DNA from: Anisakis pegreffii
Taxonomy: Eukaryota > Nematoda > Chromadorea > Rhabditida > Anisakidae
Length of the DNA stretch: 64,000 nt
Reading direction: 5' to 3'
NCBI GenBank assembly: GCA_035041965.1
Contig: JAPYMA010002534.1
Span: forward strand, 124,001 to 188,000
A program made the translations under genes and the position numbers. The notes beneath the pieces were generated by a model that saw only the letters and a list, made by a program, of their open reading frames with translations, was not told where the DNA came from and made no database searches. Shown here one piece after another: positions 12,216-26,300 of the stretch. Position 1 is the first letter of the stretch, and every line of letters begins with the position of its first letter.

Positions 12216-13986
12216 AGCGATATCACCCCCTCAAAAGTTTAATATTTGAGTACACTTGGTAGGAGGTTGATTCAACCACTCATTTGCAGCAGGCGGAATA
12301 CTGTCATGAAGTAATCGAAATGCGAAGAATGGGTAACAACGAGGTGAAACATTAATTTAACAAACTCTGCAAATTGATATGACCACAAATGAAACAATTT
12401 CTCAACCATATGCAAAGCGATTCATTTACACGGGTTGTACAAAACCGATTGAATGTCGCTCTAATCAAATCCATATGTGAAGAGAATGAATGAACTCAAA
12501 TAGGAGAATGATATTGAAAGCTAGCAGAATATTGAAAGATATTCAACAGTTATTACTCTAAATAAATGTCCAATGAAACAACACTACAAAACCATTTTCA
12601 GCTGCCTGCACAACTTAACTATTTCTTAAAGGCAACGAGTGCATACTCCGAATGAATGCTCAACTCTCTTGTCACGTTCCAAAAGAATCAGGTGGTACTA
12701 AGAGAGTAAGCCCTATGCAGTTACACTGAAGGTCACTTTGCTTATCAACGACTGGTGGACAGTGTGTGCTCAGACCATACAACTCAACACCGATCAGTGC
12801 ATCATGGTTAAGTCCTCGCTCGTCCACGTGTATCCTCCTATGGATAACGAACCCTTTCGGCATTACGTTCAGGGACTTTCGCTCACAGTTAAACATTACG
12901 GTCACTACGGACCGGTGTGGTTCTGCGAACATTCTGCTTCCGACCACCTTATCGCTGTAAAACTTCAACGTCGTTTAAGTAATAGCCTTTGTTATGTTGA
13001 AAGTGCTGGCGAGCGGGTTGGCAGAGAAACAGACAAAAACTTCGTACACAATCGTCTCTATTCGCTTCCAAATCGCTCGCTAAAAAATTAGTGAACCAGT
13101 TTAACATTCGATGCATTCTAACAAAAAGAAGTAAATAACATGAAATGAATTAAACAATTCAGAAGAAGAAACAAACATGAATGCTCCAATAAAGTAAATT
13201 TATGATCTTGTAAATATTAAGGATATAAAGCATTTGTTGAATAATGAATTAACACAGATACAACTTGTAATATAGAAACGGCAGTAGCATACATCCCGTA
13301 TTTGCGCATAGACTAACAACACCATAATCTTGATAATTCCAACAGAAAGCCATCGAAAAAAGATTAACAAAAACGATAGAAAAATAAGCATGGAGAAGAA
13401 AATGAATGAAAAAATGACCTATTCCACTGATAATCTCAAGCAATCAACGGTATCGATGCAGAGAAAGGAATGGAATTTTAAACAAACAATAACTTGTAAA
13501 AAATAGCAAACAGAATGTAAATCTCTATTTTTGAATGCTAATATCCGATCCAGATCATTATCTTATTCTGGTATTACAATATTTTTTTGTTGGACGTTTT
13601 TGAATGTCAGCAAAGAACTCACCCGGAGAATAATCAAATGAACCAAAAATCATGCAAACGGCTTAGTTTTAAAGGAAGCTGAACGAATGATCGTTCATAT
13701 TTAGTCAAATTATGATATTATCGCATTCGAATAAACGAACTTCAAGCGGGGAATTCCTGGTATATTTCTTATACGAATCACTATTCAAATTTCACAACAA
13801 TTCACCAAACTACCAATAGTTTGATTGCTTTTATTCATTACGAATTAATAACATAACAATAAAATTTTACAATCATACAAAATAGAAATCTCGAAAACAG
13901 AAGTGAATGAATTCACACATAAACAATAATTCAAAACAATGAACAGAGTCGATCGACATTATCACAACGAATTTCAATGATTCAGA
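12216..13986. other. Intergenic between CIAO2B and ASCC3, with a GC-richer bidirectional open block
   Basis: Most of this stretch is AT-rich. Between about 12660 and 13091 the sequence is visibly richer in G and C and is open on both strands: 117 codons on plus (12738-13091) and 98 codons on minus (12672-12968). Neither product resembles a family I know. It may be an exon, a decayed gene copy or a short insertion. Confidence 0.4.
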
Positions 13987-16900
13987 TTAAATCACATCAA
14001 AGTGTAAATTATATTCTTGATCAATACCGAGATAACTGTCCGATAGAATAAATATGGTCAGAATCTGTCGGCCTCTGAAAGTAATGAAGTGAATCACGAG
14101 TGGACATCTTTCAATAATGAAACAATGATAAAGCATAAATAAAGATTAAGTTTATGGTTGTGTGACGGTTATTTCCAAGCGAATATTTCAGTAATAAATT
14201 ATTTCAACAACAAGAAACGAAAATTATTCATTTATTGGCTTCGAAGCATGATTATTCATTTTTCTTCACACAAACCTTTTTGATGGTATCCTCAAATCGA
14301 GCCGAACTTCTTTTGAGCCAACAACGGGTGTACATTTGGTATATGCTACCAACTGATCACTATCCTTCTCACCGATCAACAGAAACCATCCAGCTGTTTT
14401 CTCCTTCGGGAATCGAGGACAATACACATCCGTTTGATACTGAATAACATTTTATCAATAAGCTTGACTGAATTTGATTGCTGCTCGACTGAAGTTGACA
14501 ACGTAACACTCGCAATAATCACAATCAGTGGGTTAATTTGATTCAGTTCAATTAGCACATGACTGTAAAGTCAATTCAAGACACACTTTATGAATTGCAT
14601 TCTTAAAAAACTGTTACCATTCTGACGTCAAGGAACAGAAAGTTTCTGGTTTAATCGTTAATATCACTTACAGTTAGCTCGGCTCTGACCAGAAACCGAA
14701 ATCAAAATAATCTTCATGGAAGGCAACACTCCGATTCATGCATCAACAAATGATTCGTAATATAAAAATTTTATGAAAAATCAAAGTAACGCAACGCCGT
14801 CATTATTTGTGAGAGTGAACAACATACCATCAAAAGAATGATATTAATTCATTAAGAATCCAATAAATGTCTGTAATACCTTGTTTGGACCAATCGCCTC
14901 CAATGGTATTCTCAATTTATAGATGGAATTCGCTTCAACTTCAGTGAATACTGCCTTTCGTTCATCTTGCACTAGCTGCATCCGTATGTGCTCTTGTCCG
15001 CTTCGTGTTAATAAGCATCCTTTCACCGACAATATCGGCCACTGTAGAAGTGCATCAAATATCTGAATTTTATGCGATCATAACAACTCTCGTTCGTCTT
15101 GAATCTTACGATGGAAAAAGCTGGAATAGAATCTCGGCCAACAAAAGATAATCTGAGAATGGATAAAGGTAACAGATGAGAATTTCATGGTGCACACTCG
15201 AATTCTGACCAAAACAATATCTCATTTTCTATTGATAAAACAGATCTGACTTGAACAGCGCTAACTCAAACTGCTTTTTTGAACCACAATTATGAAGATA
15301 TCATTAATGAATAAATGAAATTTTCTAACTTCGTTCGCTTGCTTCTCATCAAGCGTTGTGAAGTGCATAATTCTGCCAACTGTTCGGTGACGTGCTTCTT
15401 TCACGCTCTGTCTCCCACCAATACCGCATTCATTTTGCAGTAACGGAATCGTTGAGTCTTGCCTTCAAATGAAACAAACAATACAAATCCAAAAATAACG
15501 GCTGATGTGAAGAACGGTTATCGAAACAAGATTCCACAATCACTTCGCTACAAACCACAACGAGAAAACTTCACGTTCCGAGTTGAATAAACCCAAATTT
15601 GAAATTATCACCGCTTTGTATTCTTCTCATTATTTCACTATTCTTCTTGTTGTGATCGGTGTGACTGATTAATGAACACAACGATAAAAGTTGCAATAAG
15701 ACCAACGCGATTCGTTCGATGATTTCATCGTTCATATGCGGTAAGACCAATAAAGGATGATTGTCGTACCACCTCGCTTGGATTATCATTTGTAATAAAG
15801 TGACTATGTTTATAGATGTTGATAGCCAACCCGATAACAGACTTATATCGAACATTGCCTACGTTTTGATTTATTCATTAGATCATTATCAATATTACTG
15901 TTGCTATTATCATGACCGTTACTGTCATCACTCTTATCATTACTCCTATTATCTACTTCAAAAAGTTATAATAACAACTATTACCACAATAATTAATAAT
16001 AATAATAGTAATAATAATGAAAGCAATACAATTACTATAATTACCGCCATTATTATCGTTGTTATGATTAATATAAGTGACATATTCTCACTAATCATAC
16101 CACTACGACTACTAATATTATTATTATGGTCAAAATAATACCATACGGAGTGATCAGTTTCTCGAGTAGCGAAATAAAATTGATCAGTGAAGAAGAGATA
16201 CCTGCAGGATTCGCACACAATTATCGAGAACAGATCGTTGGTCTGTAATGTAATCGGTCGGTATTGACGCATGACTAAAGTGCGATTGCAAGAGAAGATG
16301 CGCTTTTGTGTGTGAGGAATCCATCTCGCATTCGGGTGGCAGCTTTATTGGTAAGTAGCGTTGTAATTGCCTGAACGTTTCATTATTGATGCTCAATTTC
16401 ATGTTATGCGAATTAGTGAAATAACTGTTAAAATCTACATTTTTGTCGCGCCATAAATATCGACACAATGAAACTGTTTTCTTCTTTATCGTTATCAATG
16501 AGATGAATGATGATGAGATAGATAGCGATCAAGGCGATAAAGGCGACAAAAAATATGCTTCTACCAAAGTTATGACACAATCAGCATCCAAAAAATAAAT
16601 TCAGAGAAACTCACGCATTGATTTGATCCTCATTGTGTCGCACTGGAATCTCAGCGAATTCGGGATTGTCCTAAACATTAATGACCGTTAATTTATTCAA
16701 ATTCAACAATTAAGTTATTCAAATAAGAATGCCGCTGATATATTAATAGTACAATTCAAAACACACACTAAATCGTGTAACTTACAGATAACGCTCTGAG
16801 AAGATCTTCGACGGAGCAGTATTGCGATAATGTTGATGAAAAGAAGCGTACAGTTTCATGTTGCAGGTAATACATACTCGCTATACGACCCAATGGAGTT

Positions 16901-17395
16901 GAACTGATCGTCTGGTCCTCCTTTAAAAGAGCTCTGCTCTTATTAGTGTTTGTTTACGTATGCTCGAGTAAGGAAAGAGCTTAGAACTGAGTGATATCGT
17001 CTCTGCATATTGATAGTCTTTGACAATGACATTCTATTGGAGACAATCAGATTTGTAAAGTTAGCAGCTAGTTAATCGGAGAATAAAAATTACTCAAAAC
17101 GAGACAGATAATTCGCTGAACTTCTCTAATAAAATAAAAAAGATTTGATCTGATGAAATAATTTCGATAGATCTAAAATGAAAAAAAACATCGAATTAGT
17201 TTCAAACACATACGATAAAAGAAACTGATCTCGCAAACTAAAATATCAGGCAGCAAAAGATTCGAAGAGGAACCTCGTCAATACTGATACATTTCGAAAG
17301 GAGCAACTCGTCAACGCAACCATCAACTACATCCACCAAGAACGACGTTAACGCTTCTGCACTTGTTTCTTCAATTTCGTAATAACTGAAATAAA
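13987..17395 (-). other. ascc3: ASCC3 C-terminal Sec63-type unit
   Basis: Exons around 17274-17387, 16788-16922, 16616-16671, 16203-16435, 15575-15855, 15330-15465, 14880-15065, 14268-14440 and 13987-14071. Recognisable pieces are [71 protein letters not shown] and [17 protein letters not shown]. This unit packs on helicase cassette 2 in known Ski2-like structures. Confidence 0.85.
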
Positions 17396-20300
17396 AAATT
17401 ATTTCTTTTCGCCATTTCTGCTTTCTAATTAATTGTTTTTACAAGGCTGCATTTATTGTCAATTCAAATAGAACCGAACACAACACGATTTCTTTTAACA
17501 TCTCAAACAAGTCAACAAAATGCATTCTCGCTTCGCTTTCAGTAGGAAATTATAGGAAGTTCAAATTTGAATCTAACTACGAAACGTAATGCAAAACCGT
17601 TTCACTGCGTACGCAAAGTTTGGAACATGTAACGTAGCGTATTGTAGGAGTATATATTTCCTACTGAAGGAATGAAAAAGAAATGGAAAATTTGAACAAA
17701 ATTCATTAAAACGCATCAAGTTTGCATGCGACTTACCTCGGGTTTGCGAAAAGTCTCCTATATAAATAAGTATTAGCGATATATTCAACTATTTGATGCT
17801 TTGACGTTATCGTTCCTGCATGCACTTCTGCGTTCACGTGGTTGGCGAGTACAGGCAACATACTGAAAAGAGTAATACTTACGTGTTAACATCAATAAGT
17901 ACAATTGTTGACAGTGACTAAAATTTGATAATCATTCACTTCTTTTTTTGGGTCATATACGACTCTGCCTCATTCGAGTCAAAATTCAATTATTCGAAAA
18001 ATTAACTGAAACTTCCAAGTTCAAATCTTCTGCATTGTAATTCACAATGGTAAGTTAACAGAGAAGAGATAGAATAAAACAGAACAAACCTTGATTCAAC
18101 AGGGAACGGTTCGTAGAGAAAGCGTTTATAGAAGTTCTTCTTCACATCCTGCACATAAATCACAGCAATTGCTGAGGTGTCGTACTGCGGTCGCCCAGCT
18201 CTGCCCATCATTTGCAACACATCTGATAGATGAATTTCCTCTTGGTTCTTTTATCATTCATTTTTTAACATCTTTACGATCAATACGGCCCGCTCGATAT
18301 TGTTTGCAATGCGATTTATTGGAAGAAGCAATAAAATTTCAAATTTCATCGAGTTTAATCCCGCAAAAGTTCCAAACAAAAATATATATTCACAGATATA
18401 TCAGTTGTTATGAGAGACGTCTTAAACAAGTGATGAAAAGAAACAGAACACATTGATGATGAACATAACCGAGTTGTTTTCGGTATCGTTCTTGAAAGTG
18501 TTATATTCAAAAAGGAACGAACGAACCTGTAACAGGGAAATTGACATATTTATGTGTTTTGCCATCATAATATTCAGTTCCTTTGATGATAACCAAATGC
18601 GCTGGCATATTGATACCCCAAGCGAGGGTTGCTGTCGCAATCAACACTTGTATTTTACGCTCGACGAACAACTATAATTTATTGAAGTTCAATCTAATTT
18701 TTCCGGATGATGATTCAACATCTCATGAAATATGCTTCAATTACTGCATATTTCATGTAACTGACTTAAAATGATCCCACTCATAATGAATACCTCTTCG
18801 ACTAAGCTGCGTTCATGTTGCTGAAGACCAGCGTGATGCATACCGATACCGAATGGCAACGTTAACTTCAAGCTTTCGTCCTTGATTGTTTGCGTTAAAC
18901 ATTCCAACTGTAACAACAATTCTTTTATTCCACATCTAGTGATCAATCGTCAAAACGATGCCATGCTCGTGAACAATGCTTTGTTCTTGCGTAATAATTC
19001 AAACACTCAACTCATTCGTCGATGCAGCTGTTTTATTGGCATTCTAATAAGTGAAATCAAACATACGAGATGTACATTCCGAAATTATGCCAAAAACTAT
19101 GTTCGTAAGAATGAAAACATAAGGATGACCTCTTGAATATCCATATTGAGCCATTGTTTTGGATCGTCTCCACTTACCAACTGCGATACAAATGCCATTG
19201 CGGTTAAACGAGTTTGACGACGTGATGCAACAAATACAAGCACTGGTTTGCTTGGTGAATAACTCTGGATGGCTGAATTCGAATTCAGTTATCAACAAAA
19301 AACGATAAGATTAACAACACTGATATTGACTTATTTTAACCAAAGCAGAAACGAACAGAAACTAAAACGATACCTTTGAATGCTGGTCTGTTCATGAGTG
19401 CCATTCTGGGGCAGTACTGTTGCCCCGGAAATCCAGCGATATGCACTTCAATTGGGACGGGACGCACGTTTGGTCGGAAATTGAATAGACCTGACTGAAA
19501 GCTTTGAATATTTTTGATACGACAAAATAAAGAATGCATATTTGCGTTTTCGTACGATGTTACTCGCTTTGCCACAGAACGAATAGAATCTTGAATCTTG
19601 GTACACTGATTTATGTTAATATTGTACCATTATATCGTAATAACTTTTTTTCAGCTCTCCAAATTAACACGATCTAAAATTTATTAACAAAAACACTAGA
19701 AATGAGATGCTGATTACAAAATGGATGATATGTGAAAAGTGTGAGCGCACCTCTTTAATATTCAGCCATTCGGCAATGTCACCTGCATTTGCAAGTGCTG
19801 TCGATAAACCAACAACACGAACGGTATTGCTACCGTCCGAACGTCGTTTCATTGCCATCAATTTCAATCTGAATCAACAACAACATTATGAAGAGTAATT
19901 GAAAAGTTGAACAAGAAAAATGTTCATTTACATCAAAAGAAACACATACATCCTTCCCAGTTTTTCACATTTCATAATTTAATTTTTTTTGACATGAAAA
20001 CAGAATGCCCATCAAAATTTGTAAGTAATAAAAACGTGTCAGATAAATAAACCACCTCGTAATGATAGCCTCTAGTACAGCACCTCGTTCAACACCCAGT
20101 AAATGTATCTCATCGATCACCACCAAAACAACATCTCTAACATATTCTCGAACCTCCCAACTTCGTGTTATACCATCCCACTTCTCAGGTGTTGTTATTA
20201 CCAGCTGTGCTTGACGCAAACTCCTTATGTCTGGCGTATGATCGCCTGTTAATTCAACTATCCTGCAAATATTAATGCATTTGCCAAGAAACATTGTAAT

Positions 20301-23300
20301 GATGTTAATTCGAATCACACTTCCTCTTAATTCATATATACAGACTTCTGCAAAATTACACACATATCAGCAAATCTGAGAACGAATTCAAACGTAAACT
20401 AATAAAACAGCAATAATACACATTAATATTAATAAGATAATATTCGGTGAAGTTGAGAAAAAAGAACATTAAGTGCATTTCCAAAGTTTCGTTTACATAC
20501 AAGGATAATCACGTTCCCTTACGATTACATATGCAATGAAGATTTAATATTGAAATATAAGCTGATAAAAGATGAAGAAATCTTACTATATAGAATTGGA
20601 ACGAACTTACTTGATATTCATAGTATCACCCAACTTCTTGGTCCAATCGATTACTCGCTCACGCACCAGTGCTTTCAACGGTGCTATGTAGACGCACTGA
20701 AGAACACTTTTTTTCCAAGGATATTCATCAAATAATTATTTAAATTTAATGAATTTTTGGGTGATAGTTGCAGAAATAAACCATGGTAACGACAGAAAAA
20801 AAAAGAGGCTGCAACCCGAACAATCCAAGTTCCCATCAAAAACCGAGGAATGCTTCGGATGTCGGAAACACTGCAGAAATATTGGCTCGAAAATGAAACT
20901 GAAAACACTAAAGAAGCAATTGAATATGGCATAAAAACGAACCTTTTTATGGGGCTGTTTATTAAACACACGATACATTGCAAGTTCAGCACAGAGCGTC
21001 TTGCCTGAACCAGTTGGCGCACCGATCAGTGCGTTTTGATCAGTGTTGTAGAGGCAGTAGAACACCTTAACAACAGTATGAATAATAATCACGATATGCA
21101 CCTCAACACCAACATCATCGACAATTTCTAACGATGACAATACGGCTGACGATACATTTGACAGATTTTGCTGGCAAAACTTTTAGTGTGCATCAGTTAC
21201 TTAGCCCGCCTAAAGCAAAGCAAATGGCTAGTTCAAAAAATACATACGACTGCCAATATATTTGACAGATTTTACTGGTTTTTTTACTGACGATTTTCAA
21301 ATCCATCTTCAACTGTTGAAACGCAGCTACTTCCACTGATAATCGGTTGGTAAACAAATGAACAATTGCGTTTGAACCTGCGTTTGAATTGGATTGAAGT
21401 ATTCGAAGCTGTAGATTGACTCGTACGACGCATTCTTGAGTGCTTTTATTGGTAGTGGATCAAGATCTAGTAGATCTGAAGCATTGATGAATTGGTGGAA
21501 TATTGTTACGAAGGTTTCGTTCCTTTCTTTTCACCAATAACTGACAAATTTCTCAGATTTATTAATAAACAAACCAATTCAATTGCTTCTCTCGAAAGGA
21601 ACCATATGATGAGCCGTATATATTGTCTCGAAGTGGAATATTCGAAGATTTTCAAACATTAAAGATAAAAATAAATAAACCGACGAACTTAAATTTGCAA
21701 CAAACCTGTATGTGGTCGATGTGAATAGGGTAGTACACAGTTATGCATAGATATTGGCAGAACACTATCATCAACAACGTAATAATCACTCGCTACTCTC
21801 ACTTGATAATTATGTGATAACTGCTGATCACGAATCGGGATTGTGAAGATCATAGTTTGTGACTCACCAAATTTAACCTAATAGTATATCTGTTGTGCTT
21901 ATGGGATGATTATAAGCAATCAAAGTATATATGTGTAATTAAGATAATGATGAATTGCACCAAAAATGACTGATAGTAATGAGAAGCACCGGTCACTGAT
22001 TATAATCGTGTTCAAAAAAATTGATACAATACTTCAGTCGCTATACTCGCAATTTTACAGAAAAGAACGAACAATAAATTGTGATACAAACAAGCGAACC
22101 TTCTTTTTGTTCACGATCAATTTTTCGAAATGAATAATCATATTTTCATTGATATTCTCGATAAACACCCAAAAACTTTGGGCACCTTTAGAGCCAAGGA
22201 AATGGTCGTTCCATGTAAATCCGGGTGTTAAAGATAGCGTAATTTGAATTATGGTACTGAAATTTTTTGATTTTATTTAGGAGCAAGACTGCTGATTGCA
22301 GTGAATCAATACTGTTGCTTGCACAAAGCAGCAAAACCGGATCGAATGATTATATTTCACGTGAAAGAAAACTATCAGCATCACACTCACTTGGTGATCG
22401 GTTTGACAGACGCTTCGATGTACATCGATGGCAACATTCGAATCGCGTCGTACATTCGCTGACCATCGTAACTCAACATTGACCCTATACATACGTGTAT
22501 ATTCACATCAGTAATGAATTGAATTCACGATTTTCAGAAGCGACTAGTAAGATTTAGTCCATTCAGACAAACTTAAACCAAAAGAATGGAACTTAATACT
22601 GATTGCTTCATTATCACGTATAAAGAGATAATTCGACTTCAACGAATTGGTGTAAAATGGTAGAATATTACGTATTCAAAACACTCCACAATGCACATAC
22701 CAAGTTCTTGAGCAGTCATTTCACATAACTGATAAAACGAAAGTTTTTTGCGTTCAATTTTATCGTAGACATCGATACGCATACCTTCGATTTGTCTGAA
22801 GTGAAAACAATTCATTTCATATGTGCTTAACACATCTCAAAGGAACACATGCTCCCGGTGAACTTATAATTAACATACCTGTGAAAGGCAGGCGGCCGAA
22901 CTACCCACAAACCATACGCTATGGCTAAACCCTAGTTTTGACTGAAGCTCACCCACCATAGGGGTTAGCCTAAATCTTACCACCTTGCAACTAAGGTTCG
23001 CCTCGGGTTCTCACTAAGGCTCATTCAGGCCTTACGATGAGGCTTGTAGCCCGGCCTCATCTCATGAACTTCAGTTACAAAATTACCTATATTCCTATCG
23101 ACTTTATCGACAATAAAACAGTTACATTAAATAAGTTGAAATGTGAACTATAGAGAAAAACAATTAAAGATTTAAAAAACCAATTAAATGTGAATACAAC
23201 TCTCAACGATATCAAAATGAGAGAAAAGAAAACAACGAAATTATTAATTCCAAACAATTGAAAATGAATCAATGGATGCACCCACCTCAACGGGGTTTGG

Positions 23301-26300
23301 AAAGGCCAAACTCTTTTCTCAAGGCATTTCGCCATACAAAGAAAAGCATTCGTTGCATGCGCCCATCCACGTCGCAAAACAATTTCGAACATCGCTCGGC
23401 ACAATCTGCCCGAATTTTGCTCGATATACAACATTTCGGATAACAACGAGAAACTGCGAATGTTCACTCGGGACAAATACGCCTGCAGTGAATTGCTTCA
23501 TAAACCGTCTGTTGATAATATTCTCTCACTTACAAATATCATTCATTCGTTTTATTCATATGGAAAGCACACCAAAATAAATAATCCCAACAGACAGTCA
23601 ATCATTAACGAGAAATGTTCTTTGTAAGTGAGAATAAACGGTGTGTACCAACCTGCATGAGACAATTAATTTTACCCGCCACAGTCGCAAGAGCACCCTG
23701 CTTTAAGCGAAGTGGACAATATGTCTTCAATTGTTCTAAATCTTCAGATTCTTCTTCGCGAACCTATAAATTGATAGAATCTCATAATTCAATTCACGTA
23801 TAATTCCAGTTTAGAAAAAAGACGAACTCAACTTTCGAAAGATGAGATTTATTGAGAACTGAAATTTAATTTATGCATAACTGATTCGAAAATGTTAATC
23901 TTTCACAACGAGCGGAAGAAACGAATGACGATTCATTAATTCATTTTAGAAAATTTCTCGATTCATCAACACTGACTATCAAAAGGTTCAAATTCCAGTG
24001 AAAAAAATCCATCGATAAAATAATGAATATTTTGAAAAATAAATTAACTGCATACCCTAATCTGGCTGAATTCAGATGCATTCGCGATCAGATTGATCAC
24101 ATTATCGTCGGTCATTAACTGTGTTAATTTCACATTACCAACTCCCGTATTCAACATCTCAATCGTTTCAAATTTGACGTAGTAATGCGATGCGATACGT
24201 CCCAAATCTGTTGCGTTCACGAAGCCGTTCCTTAAAAACACTCGCAACTATGCATCTTTTCACTCGATGTATATCAAAGCAAACAATCCATGAAGACGAC
24301 ACTTACACACTGTCAAATCGTATCATTTGATTCATATCCAGTTTTTCAGCAGCTTCATTCATAATCTTCGTTAAATAGTCCTTCAATTCAGGATCATTTT
24401 CCAGCTGATTGTAGGGGATACCATATGCAAGAGGATTCAGTTTTGATCGAATGGAATAGTACGAATAACTCAACCATTCCACTGCCTCATTTATATTCGA
24501 TACCGTACCTGCAACAATCAAATACTTCTTCAACCTCTTCACAATTAAGAAACAATCGCCGATTACGATCATATTACAATTTCAAATTCATGATCGATTA
24601 ACGCAACATTTCGATGACGATTCTCTTCAGACTGATGCGCGCACCACAAACAAAGCATTATTTTTTGTTATCAATTCATTGCTGTACAATTCTCAAAATG
24701 ATCGATCACTTCAAATTCACTTTTTCTAATATTACCCATTTTCGATCAATCAGTTCAGCTCGAACTTATGATTTCATGTGGAACGATAAGCAATGATTAT
24801 ACATTCATAAAACATGAAAACAAACCCAACGCAATTTCCGCATTCAAATTGTCATGGATATGCGCCATAAATTGACTTTCGATTGGTGTCTGTCGTATCA
24901 ACATATTCAGATATTTATCGATTTTCTTCTGCCACGTTATTATCACACCGTGACCTGATGAAAATTATAACGCATCAACTACTCAGTTTACCTTGACATT
25001 TGACAAAAAATTGCTTTCACTGACTGGAAAATGAAATGAATAAGCGAATGTTTGTTCTCTTAAAGAACTCTAATACCTGAACTTTCGTACTGCGGTCGAC
25101 CGGCTCTTCCAAAAATCTGTTGCACATCCAACACACCGATATCCGTAAACGCACCTTTTTGGGCATCGAACACATCGGTTCCCTTCAAATTCACCACAGT
25201 TATATATACTTCATTATTCACCAACGACATACATCAAATTTCCCGAATTTCTTCTGCTCGAATGCCATTCATTGATAGCTCAACTGCAAACATTCCACGA
25301 AGCAATAAAAGTATATGCAAACAGTATTCATGATGAAATGAAACTATTCACAATGACTGCAAAAGAAACGAACCCTGATCACAACGGCATGTGCCGGCAG
25401 GTTAACACCCCAAGCGAGAGTTGCCGTACAAAACAGTATTTTAATATGACCGCTAGCAAATAGCTTCTCAATCATAAGACGATTACGTCTCGGTAAACCA
25501 GCGTGGTGAATACCGAATCCGAATTGGAACAGTTCAATAAGTTGCAAATTGTGAGAGGATGTCATCTGAAAACTTTTTAAATACAAACAGAAATTGATGA
25601 TTATCTTTATCCATTCTTTCAGCTGATCAAACGAGACAGCGAACGAATGAATTCAAAACGGAAGATGCTAAAATAAGAAATAGCAAAATGACAATACCGC
25701 TTTTTTGGATGCCATATAGCCTTTAGTGGTTATGTTCGACGGGAGAAAATCATCGAAGTGTCCCTTCAAATAAGCAATCATTGACGAGTTCATTTACGAG
25801 TGAATAAAGACCAGATTTCCATGGAATGAATATAACGAATTGGCGATTCAAAACACAAACCAAAAAAATGACCAACCAATCTAGAGGATTTATCCCTGAA
25901 GAAACTCGCCAACTTAGCCGTTGCATTTCTGGCATGAACGAATACGAGTACTTGATGACCTTGTTTCGCGAACTGATGCACTTTCTCATAGCAAACTTCG
26001 TCCAATTCAGCCGATGAGAACCTCGACGACGATAGACTTCCAACTGGCTTTCGAACACCAATGAAGCTGAAATACCTTATGCTGTCATATCATTTACGCA
26101 ATTCGATAGTATCAACTACGGATACGAACACTTCAACGAGTGAATTGCTAAAGAATCGTCATGGAACTTACGTTTGTGCGAGTGGAACGGGACGGAAACG
26201 GCTATCGAAGAAGAAGAGACCTTTGTATGGATTAACTCTCAAGAATCTGGCCACATCAACATAATTCGGTAATGTTGCCGACAGTCCAATTATACGTATA

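Noticed and set aside
23258..23580. Plus-strand frames of 61-102 codons
   Set aside because: Antisense shadows of an ASCC3 exon encoding the first Sec63-type unit.
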